A DNA stretch of 64,000 nt from Anabaena sp. WA102 (GTDB lineage Bacteria > Cyanobacteriota > Cyanobacteriia > Cyanobacteriales > Nostocaceae): assembly GCF_001277295.1 (NCBI RefSeq), contig NZ_CP011456.1, forward strand, positions 5,641,438-5,705,437, in the 5' to 3' direction. The position numbers and the translations under genes are program-made. Under the pieces are notes generated by a model. It saw only the letters and a program-made list of their open reading frames with translations. It was not told the DNA's origin and made no database searches. This document shows, one piece after another, positions 44,123 to 51,044 of the stretch (the stretch's first letter is position 1; each line of letters begins with the position of its first letter).

Positions 44123-44323
44123 TTGATTGTGACTACATCTCTCAACATCAACGAAGCCTTACTAAATGAGGCGTTGGCACTTGATAATCAGGTGAACATT
44201 GATTCTTTAGTAGAAACAGCACTGCGCGAATATATTCAACGTCGTAAACGGCTCAAAGTATTAGACCTCTTTGGGACTATCGAGTATGACGAAAGCTATA
44301 ACTATAAGCAGCAACGTCATTAA
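44123..44323 (+). CDS. VapB-type antitoxin
   Basis: This 66-residue protein reads VTTSLNINEALLNEALALDN, then SLVETALREYIQRRKRLKVL and DLFGTIEYDESYNYKQQRH. The RHH-like start and the LFGTIEYDESYNYK tail that covers the toxin are classic VapB features. The PIN toxin gene follows at two bases. The ATG is preceded by TTG (44123 region), so the exact start may vary by a few codons. Confidence 0.88.
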   Translation: MIVTTSLNINEALLNEALALDNQVNIDSLVETALREYIQRRKRLKVLDLFGTIEYDESYNYKQQRH

Positions 44324-44325
44324 GC

Positions 44326-44736
44326 ATGAGCATTATTGTTGATACTTCCGTTTGGTCATTGGCTCTACGTCGGAAAACACCACCTGATTTTTCCCCAGCA
44401 GTTACAATATTGCAGAATTTAATCACTGATGACCAAGTTGCCTTACTAGGTGCGATTCGTCAAGAAATTCTTTCTGGAATCCGCAATTTTGAACAGTTTA
44501 CCCGTCTACGAGATTATCTCCGAGCTTTCCCTGATTTAGAACTCATGCCAGAAGACTACGAACTTGCTGCGGAGTTTTTCAATACCTGCCGCAGTAAAGG
44601 CATTCAGGGTTCAAATACTGATTTTTTGATTTGTGCAGTTGCTCATCGTCGAAGCTACAGCATTCTCTACACTGACAATGATTTTCAGAATTTTCTAGTA
44701 CATATTCCTATTATTTTATTGCCTGTTGAGGGTTAG
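44326..44736 (+). CDS. VapC-type PIN-domain toxin
   Basis: This 136-residue PIN nuclease reads SIIVDTSVWSLALRRKTPPD, then GAIRQEILSGI and GSNTDFLICAVAHRRSYSIL, then YTDNDFQNF, with Asp/Glu at all four catalytic places. It forms an intact module with the preceding VapB. Codons 23-44 are duplicated as a scrap at 47521-47587. Confidence 0.9.
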   Translation: MSIIVDTSVWSLALRRKTPPDFSPAVTILQNLITDDQVALLGAIRQEILSGIRNFEQFTRLRDYLRAFPDLELMPEDYELAAEFFNTCRSKGIQGSNTDFLICAVAHRRSYSILYTDNDFQNFLVHIPIILLPVEG

Positions 44737-45022
44737 CGCGATAGCGAAGCGCTGCTCCAAGCAGTTCGCCTAAAATTGGGGTGGTTGTGTGCGATAGCGA
44801 AGCGCTCCGTAGGAATCGCTGTTTGGGGATGTTGGGAGTGCGATAGCGAAGCACTCCGTAGGAATCGTTTAAAATTAGGGTTGTGAGCGATAGCGAAGCG
44901 CTCCCTAGGAATCGCTGTTTTGGGATGTTGGAGTGCGATAGCGAAGCGCTGCTGCAAGCAGTTCGTTTAAAATTAGGGGTTGTGTGCGATAGCGAAGCGC
45001 TCCGTAGGAATCGCTGTTTGGT
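44735..45022. repeat. Palindromic cassette array B4 (reverse), about seven units
   Basis: The longest right-hand array: GCTGCTCCAAGCAGTTCG, GCTCCGTAGGAATCGC (three), GCTCCCTAGGAATCGC and GCTGCTGCAAGCAGTTCG units, alternating TTTAAAATTAGGGG and TTTGGGGATGTTGG linkers. It starts inside the last codons of vapC. Confidence 0.85.
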
Positions 45023-45106
45023 AATGAGTATTAAAAAATTAATTTATTGAACGATATAATATAAATAAGAATTAGATTTTTCCAAAGCACAAACAGAGTA
45101 AACATC

Positions 45107-45403
45107 ATGCAAGAACAATTAACCGACTATCAACAAGAACTAACAGAACGCATTTCTCATGTTGTAGATAAACTATTTCGAGGTAGTAGTTTCTACATGG
45201 TGAAATTAGATCAATATGAAATGACCGCAACGTTAATAGAATTATTTAGCAGATTTTCACCAGAAGAAATGAGAGCAATTAAAGAACATGATTTAACCAG
45301 AAGGATTGGTAAAATATTAACATTAGAAGCTGTTGCTGGGACATTAAATGATTTAACACCAGAAGAAATAGCGATTTTTGATGCAGCAGTAGCGAGAAAA
45401 TAA
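45107..45403 (+). CDS. Putative antitoxin upstream of PIN toxin
   Basis: This 98-residue helical protein reads EQLTDYQQELTERISHVVDK, then LFRGSSFYMVKLDQYEMTAT and NDLTPEEIAIFDAAVARK. I know similar proteins only as the upstream partners of PIN genes in cyanobacteria. The PIN gene follows after four bases. The antitoxin role is inferred from context. Confidence 0.68.
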   Translation: MQEQLTDYQQELTERISHVVDKLFRGSSFYMVKLDQYEMTATLIELFSRFSPEEMRAIKEHDLTRRIGKILTLEAVAGTLNDLTPEEIAIFDAAVARK

Positions 45404-45407
45404 AACC

Positions 45408-45806
45408 ATGAATTTTTTACTTGATTCAAATATCGTTAGCTATGCGTTAAAGAAAAATACAACCATAAATAATAAATTGAGAGAGTTAAGCTTTCTTGGT
45501 TCAGAAATATTTATTAGTTGTATAACCTACTATGAAATTAAAAGAGGTTTGATATCTCTCAATGCTACTAAACAATTAGTAGATTTTCATGGATTTTGTA
45601 ATGATTATCCTGTATTATTGTTAGATGATTTAGAAATTATTGAAAAATCCTGTGAAATTCATGCCAAATTAAAATCCAAAGGTACTCCTATCCAAGATGC
45701 TGACATTTTAATAGCAGCTACAGCAATTGTCCGCGATTTAATTCTCGTTTCTAATGATTCTGATTTATTAAGAATTGAAGGACTTAAATTAGAAAATTGG
45801 TTGTGA
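45408..45806 (+). CDS. VapC-type PIN-domain toxin
   Basis: This 132-residue PIN nuclease of the VapC4/5-like type reads MNFLLDSNIVSYALKKN, then CITYYEIKRGL, then GTPIQDADILIAATAIVRDL and LVSNDSDLLRIEGLKLENWL. All four acidic positions are present and the frame is intact. It pairs with the helical protein directly upstream. Confidence 0.88.
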   Translation: MNFLLDSNIVSYALKKNTTINNKLRELSFLGSEIFISCITYYEIKRGLISLNATKQLVDFHGFCNDYPVLLLDDLEIIEKSCEIHAKLKSKGTPIQDADILIAATAIVRDLILVSNDSDLLRIEGLKLENWL

Positions 45807-45815
45807 TAGAAATTT

Positions 45816-46010
45816 AGGAATCAGTTGGGAGAGCAATCATTTAAAATTAGGGGGTTGTGAGCGATAGCGAAGCGCTCCGCAGGAATCGCTGTTTGGGGAT
45901 ATGGGGTGCGATAGCGTTCGCGGTAGCGTCCCGGAGGGAACTAGCGCGACCTAGGAATCGTTTAAAATTAGGGTGGTTGTGGGCGATCACCGTTTGGGGA
46001 ATGTTGGGGT
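45816..46010. repeat. Palindromic cassette array B5 (reverse)
   Basis: Four units: GCTCCGCAGGAATCGC, a compound TTCGCGGTAGCGTCCCGGAG unit with CGCGACCTAGGAATCG, and two linker-only junctions (TTTAAAATTAGGG). Confidence 0.8.
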
Positions 46011-46019
46011 GCGATTATG

Positions 46020-46235
46020 ATTTTTTTGTCTGAATCAGGATAACCAGGATTAAAGGATTCACAGGATGTTATTTAATAATTGTTGGTGAAAATTTGGGGA
46101 TGATTTTGTTTATTCTGATATGGCTAACGCCACGCTACGCTATCAGACAATTACAACATTAACTACCAACAAACAAATGAGCAATTACATCCTGTACATC
46201 CTCAAATCCTGGACATCCTGATTCAGACAAAAAAT
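46020..46235. mobile_element. Foldback-type repeat, copy 2
   Basis: About 216 bp, nearly identical to the copy at 42652-42866, with the same long inverted ends. Similarity runs past both ends (GCGATTATG on the left, AATCCGCGTTTATCTGCG on the right), so the two sites may be a larger segmental duplication of about 270 bp rather than independent insertions. Confidence 0.75.
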
Positions 46236-46274
46236 CCGCGTTTATCTGCGTTCAACCCTTAATCAAGAAAAATA

Positions 46275-46432
46275 GGCGATCGCTGTTTGGGGATGTGGGG
46301 TGCGATTGTTTAAAATTAGGGGGTTGTGAGCGAAGCGCGACCTAGGAATCGCTATTTGGGGATGTTGGGGTGCGATAGCGTTCGCGGTAGCGTCCCGGAG
46401 GGAACTAGCGCGACCTAGGAATCGGGAGACTG
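46275..46432. repeat. Palindromic cassette array B6 (reverse)
   Basis: HIP1 unit, CGCGACCTAGGAATCGC unit and the compound TTCGCGGTAGCGTCCCGGAG unit, repeating the order seen in array B5. Confidence 0.8.
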
Positions 46433-46460
46433 TGGTGCAATTCAATGATGTTATTCAGGC

Positions 46461-46996
46461 ATAATAACAGGAATAACCTTATTTTTATATTGACGATAAA
46501 CCCTAAAATCACTATCTAAAGTGAAAACACTACTTCCTCTAATTAATTCACTCATTCTTACTAAAAAAGCATCAGCTAAAGACATAGGAACGGATTGATA
46601 TTGTTGCATTAATTGCTTAATTACTGTTACTTCTTCACTTCAATTAAAAGGTATTTTAATTACTTCTGCTTCCAATAAAGATAAAATAGCACTTTCTCCT
46701 CCATGAACATTTTGTAATAAAAAACCAGATTCCGCAATAACCGCTTCACAAGTGAATAAAGGAGGACGTAAATTTTTCCATTTTGCTACTGTCCATTCAT
46801 GAAAATCATCACTTTTATCAATAAAAGCCACTAAAGGCGAAGTAAGTAGGTTGGTGTTGAAAATTGTCGTTATGGCAAGGCAAAAGGCACTCATGCAAGA
46901 GGCAAGAGTGAAGAGGGTTTGGGCGATTTTACATTTCTTTACACAGTTTGGTTTTATTGTGTTCACCTACTTATCTATAATAATTTCTGATTTCAT
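46461..46996 (-). pseudogene. vapC-type PIN toxin split by a MITE and an internal stop
   Basis: Reading on the minus strand from ATG 46996 gives MKSEIIID up to the element and, beyond it, TSPLVAFIDKSDDFHEW and CEAVIAESGFLL, then a TGA after EVIKIPFN. The rest continues in frame: SEEVTVIKQLMQQYQS, MSLADAFLVRMSELIRG and FTLDSDFRVYRQ, ending IMPE. The ATG overlaps the antitoxin stop (TAATG). Two lesions, a 127 bp insertion after codon 8 and one nonsense codon, kill a once complete toxin. Confidence 0.9.
46845..46971 (-). mobile_element. MITE-like element, copy 4, inside vapC
   Basis: This 127 bp copy in reverse orientation has TA duplications at 46843-46844 and 46972-46973. Removing the element and one TA restores ATAGATACTTCGCCT, which reads IDTSP, the normal PIN active-site start. 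This fixes both ends of the element and the 2 bp duplication. Confidence 0.9.
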
Positions 46997-47244
46997 TATT
47001 TACCAAATCCTTGAAGATACCTTTTATTAGTAGATAAATCACCAATCCCACTTTCTACAGACCCAGCCCATTCCTTAGCTAAATCATAAGCTGAAACCTC
47101 TTGATTGTCTTGTGATTTCGGTTTTTTACTGTGCATAAATTCCACAAAATCTAAGATAGTTTGTTGTTGTTCAATAGTTAGATTTCTAAATTTCTCTAAC
47201 AGTGTGTTTTCTTGAATTATAGGTTTATCAATTGCTTGAGACAT
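46996..47244 (-). CDS. DUF2281-like antitoxin with dead partner
   Basis: This 82-residue protein reads SQAIDKPIIQENTLLEKFRN, then LTIEQQQTILDFVEFMHSKK, then SAYDLAKEWAGSVESGIGDL and NKRYLQGFGK. The mid-helix QQxxxLDFVEFM and the acidic tail are typical of antitoxins found before cyanobacterial PIN toxins. Its TAA overlaps the PIN ATG. As that toxin is disrupted, this gene is probably an orphan. Confidence 0.8.
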   Translation of the reverse strand: MSQAIDKPIIQENTLLEKFRNLTIEQQQTILDFVEFMHSKKPKSQDNQEVSAYDLAKEWAGSVESGIGDLSTNKRYLQGFGK

Positions 47245-47317
47245 AGTTTTTTTGCGAAAATTAAACAGTCTTAATTAAGATTGTATCAAATTTTTAAACC
47301 TTCTACAAATTATTTGT

Positions 47318-47522
47318 GCGATAGCAAAGCACGACCTAGGAATCGTCTAAAATTAGGGTAGTTGTGTGCGATAGCAAAGCACGACCTAGGAACCACCGTT
47401 TGGGAATAAGTTGGAATAGCGATAGCGAAGCGCTGCTGCAAGCAGTTCGCTTAAAATTGGGGTGGTTGTGAGCGATAGGAATCGCTGTTTGGGGATGTTG
47501 GGGTGCGATAGCGAAGCACTCC
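47318..47522. repeat. Palindromic cassette array B7 (reverse)
   Basis: Four degenerate units (two GCACGACCTAGGAA, one GCTGCTGCAAGCAGTTCG, one truncated GATAGGAATCGC) with both linker types. It runs directly into the duplicated vapC scrap. Confidence 0.75.
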
Positions 47523-47587
47523 CCAGCAGTCACAATATTGCAGAATTTAATAACTGATGACCAAGTAGCCTTACTAGGCGCGATTCA
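47521..47587 (+). pseudogene. vapC scrap (67 bp)
   Basis: CCCCAGCAGTCACAATATTG and the following bases to GCGATTC copy bases 44393-44459 of the intact vapC with about four changes and keep its frame (ILQNLITDDQVALLGAI). It joins directly to a transposase tail. Confidence 0.85.
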
Positions 47588-47756
47588 GTCTATGGGAGGA
47601 GTTTTCGCCGCGATTGGTACACCGGCTGTTTCCCCCAAACCCCGTGGAAAGTCTCCTGGCTGGCCTACTGGGAGAATCCGCTTACGCAGAATTCGCTACC
47701 CTACAGTCAAAAATACTACTCCTAGACCCAAGAAGGAACAACCTAAATCGGCTTGA
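47588..47756 (+). pseudogene. Transposase C-terminal tail
   Basis: The frame reads SMGGVFAAIGTPAVSPKPRG, then KSPGWPTGRIRLRRIRYPTV and ends KKEQPKSA. The PKPRGKSPGWPxGRxRxxRxRYP tail is familiar from cyanobacterial IS4/IS701-like transposases, although the exact IS family is not certain. Nothing upstream of the tail remains. Confidence 0.6.
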
Positions 47757-47841
47757 CCTCTTAGTTTTTCTAGTTTGAGCTATGTAATTTGTAAACTCAG
47801 TCCTTCTGGGTCATTTTGTCATGCCTTAGTCTAAACTCCAG

Positions 47842-48116
47842 GTATTTATTGGTTCTAGAGATGGTGAAGCTGCTACATTTCCTATTCCGAAATATTGCAA
47901 AGATGGTAAAATTTTACCTAAATGGCGAACTTTAGGAGATGCCATAACAGATTTAATTGATACAGAACGAGAATTTATGGCTTATCCAGAAAGTCGCTTA
48001 AAATATTTAAGATTATTGGAATCTGGACAAAACTGGAAGCATTTACCAGAAGAATTAAAACAAGAAGCTATGGGAGGTGCTTATAATTCGGGAGGTGGAA
48101 AAGTAGGTTTTTATAG
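47842..48116 (+). pseudogene. DNA cytosine methyltransferase fragment (inverted duplicate)
   Basis: About 92 codons from VFIGSRDGEAATFPIPKYCK to NSGGGKVGFYR repeat the segment of the methyltransferase from motif VIII into the target-recognition domain, with only a handful of changes (for example EDAITDLVDTEQ to GDAITDLIDTER). The rest of the gene is absent. Orientation is opposite to the intact gene at 35324-36499. Confidence 0.92.
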
Positions 48117-48218
48117 AAATAGTATTTATCCATTATAGCTTAAACTAAGAATTTGCATCAACTAGATATCTAGCCAACTTCTGAAAATGATCGATATCTT
48201 AATCAAGAAGGTATCGCT

Positions 48219-48312
48219 GTTTAGGAATAAGTTGGTTGGGGTGCGATAGCGAAGCGCTCCGCAGAAATCGCCATTTAGGAACAAGTTGGGTGTTGCTTGG
48301 GAGAGCGATCGC
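48219..48312. repeat. Palindromic cassette array B8 (reverse)
   Basis: One GCTCCGCAGAAATCGC unit and a HIP1 unit with AATAAGTTGG linkers; rightmost array of the family in the window. Confidence 0.7.
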
Positions 48313-48348
48313 TGAGTTAAGAACTTACTTAAATACTAATGAAACATA

Positions 48349-48666
48349 ATGAAAAAATTGGTTCTTACTTCTCGCTTCAGGCGATTTTTGCGAAAATTCA
48401 TCAGACATGATCAGAATTTACAAGCACGAATTGAGGAAACATTACAGCAAATGGAAATAGATTTATTTGCTGCTAACCTTGCTACTCATCAGCTAAAAGG
48501 TGAGTTTGATGGTTTGCGTGCTTGTTCCTGTAGATATGACTGTCGAAACCTTTGTAGAGACGTTCCATGTACAGGGATTCTCGGCTCTACATCTTCTTTG
48601 GAGATGTCTAATCCTATATTTCTCACTTTGTTCTCAACAAAGTCATATTCTATGCAAAAGCTGTAA
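48349..48666 (+). pseudogene. RelE/YafQ-like toxin with replaced 3' end
   Basis: Residues 1 to about 67 look like a RelE-superfamily toxin: LVLTSRFRRFLRKFIRHDQN, then LATHQLKGEFDGLRACSCRY and DCR. The expected end (an IVF strand and LLxxGTHxxVY) is missing. From about 48549 the DNA changes to TTTGTAGAGACGTTCCATG, a widespread cyanobacterial dispersed repeat, and the last 38 codons are unrelated. No antitoxin gene is adjacent. Confidence 0.65.
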
Positions 48667-48737
48667 GAATTGAAAGCACAAAAATAAAATAAAATCAGTT
48701 ACTATAAATATAGCTAACTTCATTTTCAATAACTACC

Positions 48738-49280
48738 ATGACGACAAATTCTATTTTTCGCCTATCCCCAATCATTCGCATCACATTATTAACATTATAT
48801 ATAGCCTTAACAGTTCCTTTACCTATTTTGGCTAAAGTTACTTCTGCCTCTGTTCCTCCATCATTGTTAATCGTAGGAATTATCGCCGGTTTTGTGATTT
48901 TATATGCTGTACTTTCTGAAAGAGTTATAACAGATGAGGAAAAAATTCAAGTCACTTATCCAGTGTGGATACCACGCTTTTTCCTTCCTGGTTGGTCTTT
49001 GCTTTGGTCGGATGTTAAAGATTTAAAACCACGTACTACTGGTCAAGGTGGATTAGTCTATTATTTTATCAGTCATGATGGTAAAGGTTATTTATTACCC
49101 ATGCGTATAGCTGGTTTATCTCAGCTACTCAAAATTGTTCAAGAAAAAACTAATATTAATACTCACGATGTTAACCCTTTCTCACAACCTTGGATGTATA
49201 TTATTTTATTTGGTTGTACCTTATTATTACTTTTAGTAGATATTTGGACTATTACTAATAGTGTGACCGGTCTCCCGTAG
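48738..49280 (+). CDS. Predicted membrane protein, 180 residues
   Basis: I do not recognise a named family. Hydrophobic segments lie at about 13-31 (ITLLTLYIALTVPLPIL), 42-60 (LLIVGIIAGFVILYAV) and 152-171 (MYIILFGCTLLLLLVDI). Between them is a soluble stretch (ITDEEKIQVTYPVWIPRFFL, LLWSDVKDLKPRTTGQGGLV) resembling PH-like membrane-associated domains. Proteins of this layout are common in Nostocales genomes. Function is unknown. Confidence 0.7.
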   Translation: MTTNSIFRLSPIIRITLLTLYIALTVPLPILAKVTSASVPPSLLIVGIIAGFVILYAVLSERVITDEEKIQVTYPVWIPRFFLPGWSLLWSDVKDLKPRTTGQGGLVYYFISHDGKGYLLPMRIAGLSQLLKIVQEKTNINTHDVNPFSQPWMYIILFGCTLLLLLVDIWTITNSVTGLP

Positions 49281-49300
49281 ATTGGGTTGAAGTATGGAAC

Positions 49301-49430
49301 TGCTGCAAATAAGCCAATTAACGGATCAGATACAGTATCATCAACTGTTTATGGTGATTGTATTTCCATGTATAATCTGACAATTTCACTAATAATTGAT
49401 TCTGGTGATTGACCACATTTACTAGCCAGA
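49301..49430 (-). pseudogene. Antitoxin gene scrap
   Basis: About 130 bp match bases 43600-43729 of the intact RHH-type antitoxin gene with many point changes. The frame is not kept and both ends are missing. Confidence 0.8.
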
Positions 49431-49465
49431 TGTATCCCTAAATGGTCTATATTTTAGCAAGACCT

Positions 49466-49499
49466 AGATCCCCAACTTCTCTAAGAAGTCGGGGATATG
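49466..49499. terminator. AGATCCCC hairpin, between convergent genes
   Basis: AGATCCCCAACTTCT and AGAAGTCGGGGATAT form a long stem with one G-A mismatch. It sits between the convergent membrane-protein gene and the following minus-strand gene. Confidence 0.6.
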
Positions 49500-49525
49500 A
49501 TTGATTACAATATTTTTTAGCTGTT

Positions 49526-50089
49526 TCAACGAAAACCCATATTTTGATATATAGAATCGTGTAATCTCTTAAGAGTTTTTGGTTCATCTCCAGCAACTAT
49601 AATAAGGACTATATCGTTTAGACAAGATATTTTTGCTCTATTATTGTTAATATCGCCTTGTATCATGTAACCTGAATTAGAATTTACTCCTGTTTTTAAA
49701 TTAATAAAATTTGCTGTTTCTAGAGATTGATATGCTCTTTGCTGACATTCTTGCAGACTCATATTATGTCTGACAATTCTCCATTTTATATCAGGAGGAT
49801 TTGCTGTTTGTGACGGGGATGTATAACGTAAATTCCAATGGTGTGGTGCTGGTGGTCCACAAGTAATTTGACCAAAATTATTCACAGTACACACACCACC
49901 TGGCCAATCTGCACATTTCATTTGTCCAAATTGATTTTGAACACAATTATAGCCACATAGTTGTTGCCCAAAGTTATTAGTAATACATTGTCCTTTAGGA
50001 ATTTCTTGAGCAGCAACATAGAGTATTGGGTTACTAACTATGGTAGTTAAGGTTGCAATAATATAGTTGCGCCAATTAAGTTTTTTCAT
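49526..50089 (-). CDS. Exported Cys-repeat protein of unknown function
   Basis: The protein of about 187 residues starts with a signal peptide (KKLNWRNYIIATLTTIVSN, cleavage near YVAAQEIP). Three short repeats follow: CITNNFGQQLC, CVQNQFGQMKC and CTVNNFGQITC, each a Cys pair around an N-x-FGQ turn, suggesting small disulfide loops outside the cytoplasm. The C-terminal half has no known motif. ATG 50089 is preferred to 50107 because the signal peptide begins MKK. Confidence 0.6.
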   Translation of the reverse strand: MKKLNWRNYIIATLTTIVSNPILYVAAQEIPKGQCITNNFGQQLCGYNCVQNQFGQMKCADWPGGVCTVNNFGQITCGPPAPHHWNLRYTSPSQTANPPDIKWRIVRHNMSLQECQQRAYQSLETANFINLKTGVNSNSGYMIQGDINNNRAKISCLNDIVLIIVAGDEPKTLKRLHDSIYQNMGFR

Positions 50090-50164
50090 TAAATATCCTA
50101 TTATCAAAAGAGCGATCGCAGTGATATCGCTATAAGCGAACTATATTGAGTTTGGAAATAATTA

Positions 50165-50488
50165 TTAGACTACAATTATCTGAGCAAACTTACGATTTTC
50201 AGGTTTAGGTTTAACTGTAATCTCTACATCACTACCTAACTTGTTTAGATAGTTCATCAACCTATCAGTTGAGAAGCCACTTAATCTACCTCTAATTAGT
50301 AGAGAAACTTTTGGTTGATCTATGCCTAGAATTTCTGCTGCTTGAACTTGTGTTAAATTTAAATTAGTAATGATTTCACTGATTTTACGGACTAACTCCG
50401 CTTTCAATAATCTTTCTTCAGGATTAGATAAACCTAAGTCAGCAAATACATTTCCGCTACTAACCTCAACTTGATTTTCTTCTGGCAT
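50165..50488 (-). CDS. XRE-family antitoxin of a Gp49-like TA module
   Basis: This 107-residue protein has an acidic N-terminus with VFADLGLSNPEERLLKAELV and a helix-turn-helix LTQVQAAEILGIDQPKVSLL, then IRGRLSGFSTDRLMNYLNKL. This is the antitoxin that follows Gp49-like (HigB-type) toxins. The toxin gene is immediately upstream on the same strand with a 4 bp gap. It appears intact. Confidence 0.88.
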   Translation of the reverse strand: MPEENQVEVSSGNVFADLGLSNPEERLLKAELVRKISEIITNLNLTQVQAAEILGIDQPKVSLLIRGRLSGFSTDRLMNYLNKLGSDVEITVKPKPENRKFAQIIVV

Positions 50489-50492
50489 TTTT

Positions 50493-50870
50493 TTACTCCA
50501 TTTTTTCGGTAGTTTGTTGTAAATAATTTTCTTGAGCGATTTTCAATCTTTTTTTAACTAATTCTATATCTTGTTTTGGTGTAGCAATACCATGTTTTGA
50601 TTTCTTTTGAAAGGAATGTAGTAAGTAGATAACACCCTCGAATTTAACAGTATAAATTGCCCTATATGTATCCCCATCAAAATCATCTACAATTTCTAAA
50701 ACACCTGCTCCAGAGAACCCGCGTAAAGGTTTTGCATTAGGGTGTTTTTGTCCATGTTGTGCCAAATCAAGAGCGTAACCCATGACATCCTGTACATCTT
50801 CAGGAAACTTCTTTAAATCATTAAGGGCGCTTGCAATCCATCTGAGAGGCTTTTCTTGTTTTTCATTCAT
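50493..50870 (-). CDS. Gp49/HigB-like toxin (phage-derived RelE superfamily)
   Basis: This 125-residue toxin reads KPLRWIASALNDLKKFPEDV, then AKPLRGFSGAGVLEIVDDFD, then GDTYRAIYTVKFEGVIYLLH and FQKKSKHGIATPKQDIELV, all hallmarks of the Gp49-like family, which cleaves mRNA at the ribosome. The order is toxin then antitoxin. No lesion is seen. Confidence 0.9.
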   Translation of the reverse strand: MNEKQEKPLRWIASALNDLKKFPEDVQDVMGYALDLAQHGQKHPNAKPLRGFSGAGVLEIVDDFDGDTYRAIYTVKFEGVIYLLHSFQKKSKHGIATPKQDIELVKKRLKIAQENYLQQTTEKME

Positions 50871-50982
50871 CTAATGTTAAGTATGCTAAAACTAGCATAT
50901 TATGTCAATAAGTAATTATATGGTATTAAATATAATGTATGACAACGGTACAAGATCATCATGCTGTAGAAATTAGGAAAAT

Positions 50983-51013
50983 AGATCCCCGACTTATCAA
51001 AGAAGTCGGGGAT
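50983..51013. terminator. AGATCCCC hairpin
   Basis: GATCCCCGACTT and AAGTCGGGGATT form a stem, followed by TTG, 30 bp beyond the stop of the VMO-I-like gene on its exit side. Confidence 0.6.
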
Positions 51014-51044
51014 TTGAATACTAGGATCGCTCAAAATCATCCTC

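Noticed and set aside
46640..46966. 108-codon ORF as an intact gene
   Set aside because: Its first 41 codons come from the MITE; the remainder is the middle of the broken vapC and stops at an internal TGA.
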